This document shows, one piece after another, positions 34,170 to 46,527 of a DNA stretch of 64,000 nucleotides; positions within the stretch are counted from its first letter, which is position 1, and every line of letters begins with the position of its first letter. The DNA is taken from NCBI GenBank assembly GCA_015680685.1, contig MNCI01003793.1, positions 45,227 through 109,226 on the forward strand, given 5' to 3'. Under the pieces are notes generated by a model that was given only the letters and a program-made list of their open reading frames with translations, was not told the origin of the DNA and ran no database searches. This DNA is from Gnetum montanum. Taxonomy: Eukaryota; Streptophyta; Gnetopsida; Gnetales; Gnetaceae. The position numbers and the translations under genes were made by a program.

Positions 34170-36480
34170 ATGAAGATCTATAGCTGGGACTATAGGGGAC
34201 TAGGTACACCCTATAAAAGAAAAACCCTAAGGAAAATTGTTCATGATGAAGCATGCGATATAGTATGCCTCTAAGAGACCAAGTTGTAGGAAACAAAATC
34301 ACACCATCTCTTTTTGGATGGCTGGAAAGTCCATGTGCACCCTTGCATGGGTTGGGCAGGAGGTCTTGCTATCCTAGCTTGCTACGACATGATGCTAGTT
34401 GACTCCTCACAATAGACCATGATAGTTTGTATCCCCTCCGGGGGGATTTGGCTATCCAACTTCTATGGGGTGCAGGCATGGGAGCAAAGGTTGTAGAAGA
34501 TGGAGCACATGGCGATGTTGGTACAGGACTACCTTGCATGGCTAATTGTTGGGGATTTCAACCAAAGATTACACCTGTGGGAAAAATTGGGGGGGGGGGG
34601 GCCCCCCCCCCCCCCCCCTCAATCACCTAGGAGTTTTAGGATTCCCTGGTGGTCCACTCACTGGTGGATCTACTCATTGAGAACTACCAATTTACCTGGA
34701 GAAATAGGTAGAAAGGCCCTAACCATATCCTTTTGAGAATTAACTAAATCAGCATCAATTCTAACCTCCTCCTTTGGTCAACCACATGGGTTACGAGATA
34801 GGAACAGGTGGCATCAGATCATTCATCCCTAGTTTGTTTGCTTGGACCTAAAAGGTACTGAACCCTGCAACCATTTCATTTTAAGGAAACTTAGTTGTCC
34901 AAGCCGTGGTTGAGGTCATTAGTTGAGGACATCTAGGTAGATTATCAACTAGGCCAGGGAGACCCCAGGAACTTCCTTAAAGAGGGCCTACTTCATCTGA
35001 AATGGGCTTTCTGGGCCCTACCAGTGGAGGATAAATTCTCATTCAGAATGGGTTGCACGGTGCTTCATGATAAGCTAGCTTAGATCCAGAAAAATCAGGA
35101 GGTTGGGGAGGACCTACATGAAGAAGAGTAGAACATTCTACGACAACTTCAGGGCCTTAACTTAGAGGAGGAGACATACTAGAAACAAAGATCATAGGTT
35201 AGATGGCTCTGGGAAGGGGATAAGCAAACAAACTTTTTCTTCGCCATCGCCAAGACATGGGAATGGAGCCAACCATAGTGTCTACACATCATGGAAGGGG
35301 GGATAATTGATGAGCCACAGATCATTGCCAAGGAGCTAACATAATATTGAATGAAGATATGGGCCAAGCGACCCACCAAGTCCATATCAGTCCAAATTAT
35401 GTAGGTGCTAAACGAAGAGGATAATTCTCGATTGTTGACTCCATTCTCATGGTAGGAACTCGTAGCAACCATTAACGACATGCCAGGAGGGAAGATGCCT
35501 GGGCTTGATAGTTGTAGCCTTGAATTTTTTAGGACCTTCTTGGGTATTTTGGGACCTAACATTCTAGAGGTGTTCTTATGCTAGCCAAGAGGCAGCTCTT
35601 AAGGGAGCTCAATTGTTCTTGAATAGTGTGCATCCCCAAGCAAGTGGAGGCTCACTGCCCAGGACACTTTTTCCCTATCAGGATTTGCAACATTTTGATT
35701 TGGGTATTCTCCAAGATGATTGTTTGTAGGCTAGCACCACTAATGCCCAAGCTAGTGGGGGTAAAGCAAACAGGTTTTGTACAAGGTCGGACCCTACAAG
35801 ACCAAGTGCTTCTAATGCAGGAGGTGTTTCATTCTCTTAGAATAATGAGTTTCCCAGGGCTCTACCTCAAGCTCAACATTACCAAGGCATACGATACACT
35901 TAGCTAGGAAGCCTTGACCACCATTATGCAATGGAAGAGTTTTGACCTGGGTTTTATCTAGCTTTGCATCCACATGCAATCATTCGTAGGTTTTCCCATT
36001 GACGTGGGGGGGGGGGGGGTAGCTATGGGGTCTCTCCTCACCAGGGATGGGGTTGCAACAAGGGGACCCCCTATCACCCCTACTCTTCATCATTTCTATG
36101 GATCTAATGCAACATTATTATAGGATGTCTAGGGTTGACTGCCTCGAAATTGTGGGGATGGAATGTTGGGCTAAACATTACGTAGATGACATAATGTTGC
36201 TTAGTCGTGTAGGGGTCCCACAAGCATAGTGCATCAATGTGGCACTCTCATGGTTAGCAAACAAGCTGGGACTAGAGATCAACAAGGCTAAGTCAATGGC
36301 TCATTTTATCAATGTGGACATACAGATTAAGAACCAGGTCATACAAGTCCTAAACATTCCACTCAAAATTGTCAAAGATACCTACATGGGTATCCCACTT
36401 TTCCAGTGGGGATGGAGCATGTCTTGGGAAACATTATTGAAAAAGGTTAAAACTTGAATAGGACACTGGGCCAATTTTTT
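34170..36480 (+). pseudogene. LINE H ORF2: endonuclease and reverse transcriptase
   Basis: ORF2 begins at the ATG 34170: MKIYSWDYRGLGTPYKRKTL, the usual endonuclease start. DIVCLXETKL (about 34255; X is a stop) and LIVGDFNQRL (about 34545) are active-site landmarks. RT begins near 35480 (MPGGKMPGLD). PKQVEAHCPGHFFPIRICNI and QTGFVQGRTLQDQVLLMQEV (35632-35825) are the conserved finger blocks. LKLNITKAYDTLS holds the first catalytic Asp position as Asn. GLQQGDPLSPLLFIISMDLM (36050) and the Y-V-D-D box (36178-36190) are intact. Frameshifts and a G13C17 tract break it. Confidence 0.85.
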
Positions 36481-36954
36481 CCTAACTAGGAAGGGGTGAT
36501 TAGTGGTAGCATCAGGGATACTCCTATAAACCGATTTGTGGCCATGATCGCCACTCCTCCAAACGCCATTATCAACAAACTCAACATGTAAATCAAACAT
36601 TTTGTTTGGTTAGGGGGTAGGGGGTAAAATCCACCTTGTGAGTTGGGACTGGATCACATGCCCCTGTAACGTAGGGGGGCATTTCCAAGTTCAAGGATGA
36701 GCTGACAATGGGATAGTAGCGCCTATTACTCTGGTTCATGAGCCAACTTGGGGAGCCAGCCCAATGGATCCGAGTAATGAATGCAAAGTATAGAAGATGG
36801 GAGGCAGGGGTGTAAGACTCAAAGCCTTGGTAGACACTCTATGATCATGTGTGCGCAATGCAAGCACAAGGGTGGTTGGTGCTTGAGTTGCACCACCTGA
36901 TGATGGCCATGTACACATTAGCACCAAGTTGGCGACAGATCTAGAAGGGTGGCT

Positions 36955-37150
36955 ACCCAAGAAAATTAAAGTATTTCTATGGTTAATTAAAAATGATGCA
37001 CTGCCTATTAGTGTGCTCTTTCATAGACGAGGCCTCATTCTAGATGACACTTGTCCTCTATGTTGTGTCATGGCTAAGATCATGTAGCACTTCATTTTTG
37101 AATGTGCCTACATGCGTGCCACATGGAATTTTGCAGGTACGGCCCCCCTG
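36955..37150 (+). pseudogene. LINE H zf-RVT-like zinc finger
   Basis: Reads PKKIKVFLWLIKNDALPISV then RRGLILDDTCPLCC and HFIFECAYMRATW, the conserved C-x2-C...H-x4-C finger that follows plant LINE RT domains. Confidence 0.75.
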
Positions 37151-37859
37151 ATGCACCTCATACGTGACTCCTAGGCCACACTACTTTTATGGGTAGCATG
37201 GAAAATGAGAAACTGCAGAATCTTCCAGTAACAAAAATTGCCCCCCACCCCCCTCCCCCCACTAGTGGTTTCCTAGGTCGTAAGCATGTGGAAAGAGATT
37301 GAGGTAGTGATGGAAGTCATGCTAATGTATGAGCCTGACTATGTCATGTTCCAAGTGGATGAGGAGCTATGGCCAATGGTGTAGTAGTGTGGCTTGAGTG
37401 GTGCCCTGCAACAGCTGGTCGGTGGCCCAGATCTTTTAGATGATACCTTTTTCACTATTTTGTACAATGACTAAATCTACTTTTAGGGGATAGAGGTCAT
37501 CATCACTGAGTCCTCAATTTCCAGGTGTCTAGGGGCCCAAGTCGATGGTGAAGTCATTCTGCCATCTGCACGAGGGCTACAGGATGCAAAATTTTTCTTC
37601 AACGAGCAAATGCCAAGCATGTAGAGTAGAAAAGTTTCTAGATCCTTCCTACCTTGAATATGGGCCTGAGTAGTGGATCTTGTGAATAGATTTTGTCCAA
37701 TCTGGAAATGGGTCTAAACTCCAACACATCCACTTCGTCTTCCTAAAATGCCTTAAAATGGGACATAGGGTTAACCTGCCATGGTTTTTTCTAGTGACCC
37801 TTCAATGATAGAGGTGATGCTACCACTCTAGGCTCATCCTTGCCTTATGACAAGGGGCA

Positions 37860-38460
37860 GTGGGGGGGCAACACCCATTAGGGTTGTAGAGTGCCCACTT
37901 GTGGGAAGGCCCCCCCATCTAACCTAGTATCTCTTGCCACCTGGGAGAATCTATGGACCCAACCAACAATTACATATATGAGGAGAAGATTCAACCATTG
38001 AGTATGAAGGCCCCCAAACCCCAGGGTGGAACCAGAGGCATCATTGCCTAAAACCTCAGGGTGCAACAAAAGCAAGGATGAGGTGTTACAGCAAGCGACA
38101 CAAGAGGTTGTAGCTATGGCACGTGACACTGAGTACCAGGAGTGGGAGGCAAAGTGGGAGGAACCTCTCACGAAAGCTTAGGCTAAGATGGAAATCCATT
38201 TCCATGAAAGGGAGTAGGAGAGAATTAGGCAACAAACCCTTCTAGAAGATGCAAATTGAGCCCATCTGGTGGATGAAATCCAGGCCCAAGTGAGGGATGA
38301 GCTATTGCAAGATGAAACCACGCACAAAGAGCACGAGACGGCTGAAGGAGCCCAACATGAGCAAAAATAGGAGGAGGAGGCACAGAGATGGCGCCAATTA
38401 GACTAGGCACATGAATAGAGTGTGCGCCAATGGTTTATGGTAGGACAATGTCCATACCTC
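37860..38460 (+). pseudogene. LINE H distal charged coiled-coil-like segment
   Basis: Downstream of the finger, one frame at about 38072-38430 reads as E/K/Q-rich helix: EVLQQATQEVVAMARDTEYQ, EWEAKWEEPLTKA, DEIQAQVRDELLQDETTHKE. It contains six stops in about 360 bases, and all six become Gln or Arg by one T-to-C reversal. I do not recognise a family; such a tail is not part of the usual plant LINE layout. Confidence 0.45.
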
Positions 38461-39073
38461 ATCTTGGGCATCAATTGTGACTGCACATGGGTGGAGCTCA
38501 GGCACCACATCTGTCAAACCTTGGTGTGTTTCCATCCAGATGGGGGAACGTCGGTGAAGGACCAAAATAAATGTGAGTCAACCATGCAAGGAATCCAATA
38601 GGCCACTATTTTTGTGGACATGGAGCTCCATCGTAACACACTAGACATTCTCCATGCTTTAGAATGGCCACACTGTGCCTGTGATAGGCTACCGATGAGC
38701 CCGTAGCAGGTCTGCAGTTTCCTACCCCACCAAATGCAACTTGGGGTTCATTTGGTGTTGTTGTTGGCCCCCCGCTTTGATTTGATATGAGTTTATTTGA
38801 TCCCCCTAGTGGTTGATTTTTTGCTCCCTTCCCCTCCCCTCTCCCCGCCCCCACCACCCCCCCTGCTCCCCCTTTCTTGTATGGATTAGAGTGTTTTGAC
38901 GTAAAAAGCTGAGGCACTTTTGGGATGATGCACCATTGGGCATAATGGCTTTGAGGTTTAAAAAACCTCCCACATGGGCCAATGTTGTTGACCCACATTG
39001 GTAATATCTTATACTCTATTTTCAATAATTTACTCTTGAACATTTCCTCAAAAAAAAAAAGAGAGATACCTTA

Positions 39074-41403
39074 GGCTAAGGGAGATGGAAAAATAAATAA
39101 AAACAAAACAAAACCTTGTCAAATCTCAACTTCGATGAGCTATGTGGATTATAATTTCAGATTTATTTTTAGGCCTTCCATCTCCCCTAAACACAGATTT
39201 GATGGCACTAGAACTATTTAGTCCTAGCTACCTACATATCTACGATCGCCTTAGAATCAAGGCCATGTAGTTTTGCTTAGTGAGGGTAGAATGAAGAGGA
39301 CTTAAGAGAGAGTTACAACAGGAGGTTTTCCTGTTACTAGCTTGGTATCGCCAAGCCGAGATGGGTTTTCTAATACTTTAGAGTCACTCGATGGCACCTT
39401 AAAGTGTTCCATGGCCCCCGAACCATGGGGAGAGTCCAAGAGAACCACTACCCTAGAACATCTCTCACACATATGCTTACTTTGGCTTAATATCCAAATT
39501 CATTGGACCCACGGGAGTTGAGTTCCATAACACCTAAAGGTTTTGAATGATATAGGCACCATTTGTAAGTGTGTAGCCACCTCACATATGAGCCCATGTA
39601 ACCTATCTTGGGGGTATATTGGGGTGTAGTCCAAAAATGATGGTTGAGGCAATCTTTGTTTGTGTAGTTTAGAATTCAAAGATAACCCAACTTATAGTTG
39701 GATGGTGATTGGATTCTTTGAATTGGATGGCCCTTAACGTGGGAATGCAATACCACTTACATAGGCAAAGTTGTTAAAACCTATATATTTTTGATTTCCA
39801 ATCATTTTTTGAAACCAATTATAAATGTAATGGTCTTGTATGGTAGAAACATAGTGGAGGACTAGGAGTATGTCCAACTGCATTGACTGGTGTTGTTTGT
39901 AAAATGAAACTTGAAACAAGTGAGTCAAACAAATGTTTGATGTTTTTTAGCTTCCCAAGTGATAGGAAGTGTTAGCAACCACCTTGAATGATGCTAGTTT
40001 TAAAGGTATGATGGTGTTACTAAAGATAGATGATATGCAATAGATGCATCAATCCTTAGGATTATGAAAAGTGGAAAGGTCTTATTCTATCAACAACTTA
40101 TTAAGTCTAATGAGGGAAGGAGGCACATAGGCCATGTAATCAACCCATCATTATGAGTCACATCTTTATTAGTTGCTAATGTAAGTATAATCTCATGTTT
40201 TAAGAGGATTGAAAAAAATTGTACTAATCTTTAGAGGATGTTTATTAGGGGTCATACATTTTAACTTCTTACTCTCTTGCAAAATTTTCTTTAATGAAGT
40301 ATTATTTAAATCCAAAAATACAAGACAAAAGGCTACTTGAATAATATGCCCTCTACTGAGAAATTTCATTATGTAGAAAAGTACACAATGTGTTTGATTC
40401 TCAATGATGCTATCATTGGTGTCAAATTAGATTGCAGTCAATAAATGTCAAACCATGCTTTATTTAGGTTTGCTAGAAGGTCTTCAGATTGGATTCAAGT
40501 TTTTTGAAAATGATAGAAAGTGCATGACTATATTTCATGAAATTGATTGGAAAATGAAATATTAGAATTAGCTCATAGCCCTATACTTTAAGAATAGGGT
40601 GGGTTGCAAATAAGTCTAAAATGAAGTTAGAAATTGTTTGAAGTATAGGAGGAGAATATAAATGTAATAAAAAGGAGAAAATAGGTAGCAACTAAGGTAT
40701 TAAGAGTTTTTCTTAATGAGCAAGACCAACTAATGAAAACCTTCCATAAACACCAACATAACATTTTAAAGGCATTATGTGCATCATGACTATGACTATG
40801 CTAGTTTAGTCATATATTTATGATATATATCCATTATTTGGCCAAGAGAATATTTTATATTTTTCAAACTAAAAAATCCTAAATTGATTTACTGAGAATT
40901 GATTTTTCAAGGATAAAGTCTAGGTTATGAAGTAGTTGGCCTCTTGCCAAAGCTCCCATCCAAAATAATAATTCTAATGAAAAAGTTCATCTCTTATTCT
41001 AGCATTATGATGATAATTATCTATTTACCATTGCAAAGTCTAGCATGTTGGTAGTTGGCTTGGCCTCTCAAACATAAAACTCCTTTTTAACTATTATGAT
41101 GAGAGAAAAAAACATGATCAAGATCTTATTTTTATGATGATACAACTATTATACCATGTCCAAGAAGGACTCTTTTGTACTAGGCTGGTAGTTGGCCTCT
41201 TGGCCAAAATAAATGAAGTAGCATCATCATGGAGGACAATCTTGCAACTTGGTGGTCGCACCCAGTAAAAGCAAATGACCTTCTAAAATAAAAGCTAGAA
41301 CATAATATATCCTTGAGTGGAATGTGTTGGTCATAACCCCATAGACACACATAAGTTCAACCCACCATTTCTAAAATAATAGCTAGAACATAATATATCC
41401 TTG
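39074..41403 (-). mobile_element. Degenerate copia-like remnant, left part
   Basis: AT-rich, no long frame. Immediately left of B the minus strand reads IPLKDILYVLA twice (41408-41369 and 41320-41282 regions), like the protease/GAG-pre-integrase junction L-K-D-V-L-Y-V-P of Ty1/copia elements. This continues in order from the protease-like text right of B (52360-52565). The stretch 39074-40900 has no motif I can name; three GTAGTTGGC-type words (near 40930, 41050 and 41190) are noted. Confidence 0.35.
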
Positions 41404-41408
41404 AGCGG
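41282..41408. repeat. 87-bp-period tandem duplication at the B insertion site
   Basis: TCTAAAATAAAAGCTAGAAC... at 41282-41320 recurs with few changes at 41369-41408, ending TTGAGYGG. B inserted at the end of the second copy; the sequence after B (AGTGGAATGTTAGG) continues it as the first copy does (GAGTGGAATGTG). Confidence 0.75.
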
Positions 41409-42299
41409 TGATGAGTGGTGAGGTACCCCTACACTCAACCATAAGAATACAAGCATTCATGCACGATCCGATCAAACTCCATAGAGGAGCTAGTTGTGGT
41501 ATCTAAATAGTTACACGTTGATCATAGTTCACTGTCTTCCCACTTGGATTAGTATTTGCTTTGTCATGTATGGTTTAGTCTAGAGCGAGGTGTATGATGT
41601 GTTTTCCAAACTAGTGCTACTCCTAGAGACAATGGAAAATAATCTTGTTTTAAGCTAATAGGCAATACGAAGTAAAATCTAAGCTAGTCTAGGTGCGATG
41701 AGCATCCATCCTTAATCCTTCTTACACATCTTGGACCCCGTGTACTACTTCTGGGATTACCAAGCACACATTACTTGAGCACTCCCAGATATGCTACCGG
41801 GTTACCAAGTAGTTACACTTAAATGTTCATGATTAAGTCATACTCATTTCATGTTAATCAATAGGAAGTGTAAATGAAAATAAAGGAAATCGAACTAAAA
41901 AGACAACAATAATTAATTAACAATTAAAGTAATTAAAAGTAAGTGAATGCTACAATGATAGAGTAATCTCGATCTTTATTGCCAATCATGTACGTGTCCA
42001 AGTACGACACACTCTAATAAAGGTTCTACACAATTACAATCATCACATTGCGGGCATGCACTAGGGAAAGTAATCTAACTCCTGCAAAAAAAAAACTGCA
42101 AGAGCTTTGCTACAACTTGAACAAAAGGTGTCATAAATGCGGTGGATGCACGCATATTTATAGTGGAAAATGAACTCTGCATTGACAAGGCTATGTCAAC
42201 GCATGGATACATGCGTCGATGGGATTACATTGACATGGCCATGTTGACAAGGCTTTGTCTATGTGGACTAGCTGATGCAGTCAACTTGATGCTTCATCA
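41409..42299 (-). mobile_element. Element B, 3' LTR
   Basis: Minus strand TGATGAAGCATC to CACTCATCA. TATAAATA on the minus strand at 42155-42162. The U3 tip uses GTTGAC/GTCAAC words instead of the GATATC words of A and D. Confidence 0.85.
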
Positions 42300-42316
42300 T
42301 ACCCCCACAACTGAGT
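42300..42316 (-). other. Polypurine tract of element B
   Basis: Minus strand CAGTTGTGGGGGTA next to the LTR start TGATGAAGC. Confidence 0.7.
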
Positions 42317-42479
42317 GAAAACTCGTCCTCAAGTACAGAAGAAGAGGAATAAGTTCTTTCAATTACAAAAAGTGGATAGGTATGGGATTAGTAAATGACC
42401 ATGGACTGTTTCATGTCACAATGTGGGATTAAACAAAATTTGGACATAGACACAAAATACAAAACTTGTGGAACTCCTG

Positions 42480-42960
42480 TGGTTCTAGGTGGTGGTGGCT
42501 CCTCCATGGGTGCCTTTCCTTTGTCCTAAGCTCCAGGCTTCTGAGATTGATATTATTGATCACGCACCTGAATTTTCTCCTCTTCTATCCAAGGATCATG
42601 AGCCATCCATTTTGATGTTCCAATTTTTGATGGATTTAGCACTTCCCATGAACATGACAGCTACGGGCACACTTGATTGGGCTTGATGTACCATGTCACA
42701 AAATTCTGTCATTCCTCTTCATAGGCTTTGGGCTTGACCTTTCTACATTTTTCTTGGCTAGATTGTGCAGTGATAGGAGTTTCTTGATGGATGCTAAATG
42801 ATTATGCCTCTTGCTTTGCATGTTTTGCATGAGGTCCTTGGCCTCTACCTTCTCTCAAGCATTTAGCTGCACCTTGAGAAAGTCCTCCTTGCTGTCCTCT
42901 TTTAGGGTCCATCTATAATCACACAAGGACTGATTGTTAGTAAGGTTGTTTAAAAAAAAA
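42480..42960 (-). pseudogene. Element B accessory ORF, C-terminal remnant
   Basis: The minus strand reads KPKAYEEE, a stop, NFVTWYIKPNQVCP and later IGTSKWMAHDPWIEEEKIQ. Element D has KARAYKEERRWFVAWYIKVN and IGTSAWMT at 26990-27130. The upstream coiled-coil part present in D is missing here. Confidence 0.6.
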
Positions 42961-43049
42961 TTGTTATCTGATACCTTACTAATTCATTGCTTAGTGTAAT
43001 TTTAGAGTTAGATTTTTCAAGGAAGTTGCCCTAAAAGTTTAATGTTGGA

Positions 43050-44880
43050 CTTGATCTATTTAGGTGACACATAAAAGGACATGTAATGATTCTAAGAAAT
43101 GTTTAATAAAATGATGACAAAGGAAAGAATAGATTTGACAAGGGAGTACTTGGAGGGTACAAAATAACGTGGTGGTGTGCAAGAAGTACAAATTACAAAA
43201 GTCACGCAAGTGGATCCTCCCCAAAGTAGGTTCCAACCTATAATGCCCTTGCATAACCACACCTTAAAATGTCCATAGGCACTAGAAAGATTAAATATAA
43301 TTTGCTCTGGTGCAACAAAACACACACACGTTAAATACCACCGCAATGAGGTATGAATTCTATGCCACACAAGACACAAGTTATAATCACCTGGACATGA
43401 GATAAGACGAATTATAGAAGGGATTGTAGAGATCGGGATGTGAGGTAACTTACGCTAGGTATAATGAATCCTAAGTGTGGAGAATGATTAAAGTACCATA
43501 AGCCCTTTGCTTAAAGATCAAGACCAATTCCATCCCTCTAATAAGTGGTATCACATTGTTTCATCCAATTGATGGATAGCCATAGGAGCATCATAACAAC
43601 AAGACATACAATCACTTTGCATTTTGTTCAAGGGAGAAGTGTTTTAAGCTTGTTTTGGTAGCACATTCTCTTTTTCTCTTTTCTTTTATTTTCTTTTTTT
43701 TCAGCTACTTTGGCACATTTTATATATATTTTTCAAAAAGTGATCCAGAGAAGCCATCAACTTTCAAGCATGGATGCATGTCTTTCTAGGGGGACCTCCT
43801 AGAACAACATTGAGTTCCTTTATTAAGTGCTTTTGTCACAACTCTTACTCCCATTTTTCGTTAGATCTACAAGGATCTTAGTATAACCAAGCTAAATGAT
43901 AGCACCTATAGAAGTCACCAAAGAGAATCCACAAGTCCCCTTAATGTCACACCCTTGTCATTCTGTCTTAGTCTGTCACTCATTGCTCTGGGCATAATGA
44001 TCATGAAATTACTTTAAGTTTTAATGATGTCAAGAATATCATCATACCCAAAGTAGAACCTCTTATTAATAGAATGGGTGGGTGGATGTTGTGGGCTTAC
44101 TATCCAAATAATTAATCACCTGAGACTTGATAGCATAGAACAACACCACAACCGATGAGTCACATGAGTATTTTATTCACCAATGAGATTACCCATAAAA
44201 AGATAAAACAAAAAAATAAAAGATAAAAAAAATTAGAAATCATAAAATCAGAAAACAACAAATTGAAAATAAAGAACTGGAAAATAAAATATTGTAAAAT
44301 CAAAGAAAAAGTAAAACATTTACTAGTTCTGCTTGTTAGAATGGAGGATATCCCCCATGATTGAACCTTTGATTATGGCAAGAACTAATAAATGAAAAGT
44401 TTGGATCCATGCATGTTGGAAAGATTGGGGTCTGGTCATATGCCAACCACTAGGTGTCTTTTGGTAGGGTGGTAGGAGTGTACCCAAATTGGGATCCCCA
44501 CACTTGATGATAGTAGACATAGTGGGGTAGATTATAAGACATGGTCATGTGATAAGGAGCTAACCCTCTATGGCACCCGTGACCATGAGATGGTATGCAA
44601 GGATCAATATGTCTTCCTTTGGGGTTATATTCATTGGATTGCATGGTTGTTGGAGCATGATTAGTGGCTCGAATAAAGTAATAAGAGGCACTGAGTTCGA
44701 GGATAAAGAGGCATCATAGTGTTTGTCTTGTGCTGAGTTGGAGGATGCAGTGATTTCAAAATCATATTGTTTCTTTCTATGGCTATGCCTAAAGAAATGA
44801 CACTTTCAACATTATGGAGGACCTCCACTGCTATTGACAGTAGTAGCACAAGTAATGTTTGTGGGTTGGTGCTATGGTGC
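43050..44880 (-). mobile_element. Element B, conserved non-coding 3' region
   Basis: 43060-44420 is the inverse-orientation match of D 14272-15500. 44349-44364 holds a polypurine-like TCATGGGGGATA. Small frames here are not convincing as genes. Confidence 0.6.
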
Positions 44881-46527
44881 AAGACCTTCTGGCATAGCTA
44901 GTGGCGATGTAGAAGGAGGTGAAGGATGAGAATATTAAGGTTGAGGAAAAGTGTACAACACATGAGGTGGTGATCTTGTTGGAGAGGACATGGGTAGATA
45001 ATACTTAGGAGAATGATAACGATGAGGTGAATTAGAGGATGTTGACTTGGTTGGAGAAACAGGGTGTTGAACATAATAAACATTTGGCGTTGGGACATAC
45101 AAAGGGTATGGTCGGGTTGGCGGTGGCTTCCCCCATGACTGGGATTTTTGCCATGGCAGTTGAACCCAATATTTCTATATGAAATTTAAATGTACCATTT
45201 CTTCCCAATGCTCATGTAATTGTGACAAGATTAGGCAGTGGCCTTTGGGGTGATCGTATAGGCAAACATTACATTGATATGTATGATTGGCAATTGAGCT
45301 CCTATCCTTATTTTCCTCAACCCTTCATTCTAATTATTGTGTGGTGTCTTGTATTGTTTCTTGACTTGGCATAGTTCTACCTCTACTAATGTTAGCATAT
45401 TCTTCATATTTTTCATGTACCCATTCTGTCATCTTATTGATCTTTGCCTCAATTTTATCTAGTAATTATAGTATTGGCAAAGATGATTCCACCTCCTTGA
45501 GATGAGTTAATTTCTCCTCTTCATGATCATGGACCTTTACTAAGTTGATATTTTGGGCCTATTGAGAGCTTTCAACATTCTCCCATTTAGCTATTTCTCC
45601 TTATTCTTTTGCTACTCACTTGATAAGCTCTTGAAATTGGTGGGTTTGTAGCTCATATAGTTGACCTAGGGTATACATTCCTAGGGTCTCCCTTGTTTCA
45701 TTACAAAGCCCATCCATGATGTGAGACATTAGCTTGTCCTCGGAGAACCCATGGCCTAGGAAATTGTTTAACAATGAATAGTATCATTCTAAGGCCATGT
45801 CCAAGGATTCATGTTGCCCTTGTTTCCACTCTTGGATTTGTCTCCTCAAGGCTAACACTCTTGCATAGGTCTAGTATCATTCAATAAAGAGTTCTACCAT
45901 TGTTGGCCAACTACGAATTGATTTTGGCCTTAATGATCTATACCATACTTTTGCTTGGCCAACGAGTGTCATAGGAAAGAGCTTAAGTTTTTGCCACCCA
46001 TTACCAATATTGTTCCATGCAAAAACATCATAGAAGGCTTGTAAATGGTGTTTTGGATCTAAGTCATTACCTCTTGAAAACTTGGTAAAGTTTTTTAAGT
46101 CCAATCTGGGTAGATGGCTTTCCTTGCGATGCCTATAGGATATTTGAATAGCCTCTTGTATATTCATTAGGCTCTTAGTGGCTAGCAAGGGTTCATCATC
46201 ACTAAGTAGGTTATGAATTTGTGAGTTGGGATGATTTTTTCTTCGTTCATGTTGGCTTTCTCGATTTTGTCTGTGAACTTAATTTTTAGTTCTACGTCGA
46301 TCCCTTGAAAGATGGTCATCCGTGTCACGACCTAATGTTGAAGGAGTAGAGGAAAAGAAAGAATTGGAAGGTTGTTCATGACTCTTGTAAGTCTTCCAAT
46401 CATCCTTGGATAAATTCTTGTTAACTATTGAAAAGGTCCTCAACCTTATGGGCCCCCTTGTTCTATGGGATGTCTCATCCTCACTAAAGGTGTCTGAGTT
46501 GGATGACAAGAGTCCTTGAGTATCGTT
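44881..46527 (-). pseudogene. Element B gag relic (main part)
   Basis: Starts beside the C LTR: the minus strand reads NDTQGLLSSNSDTFSEDE (about 46525), then RDTDDHLSRDRRR (46330). The gag core at 46188-45877 reads HLPRLDLKNFTKFSRGNDLD and GWQKLKLFPMTLVGQAKVWY with SIRSW, matching A and C. A knuckle-like CNVCLYDHPKGHC lies near 45280-45240, followed by SQSWGKPPP and a proline-rich tail (YYLPMSSPTRSPPHVLYTFP, near 44990). Frameshifts and stops throughout. Confidence 0.7.

Larger units (their letters stand above)
32621..39063 (+). mobile_element. LINE copy H, near full-length L1-type element
   Basis: 6.4 kb from the ORF1 start to an A-run (39049-39060), flanked by 10-bp repeats. Order: ORF1 with DUF4283-like domain, proline/C-rich linker, endonuclease, reverse transcriptase, zf-RVT-like finger, then an unusual charged segment. 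It has frameshifts, stops and two long homopolymer runs (34589-34618 and 36006-36019). Confidence 0.8.
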
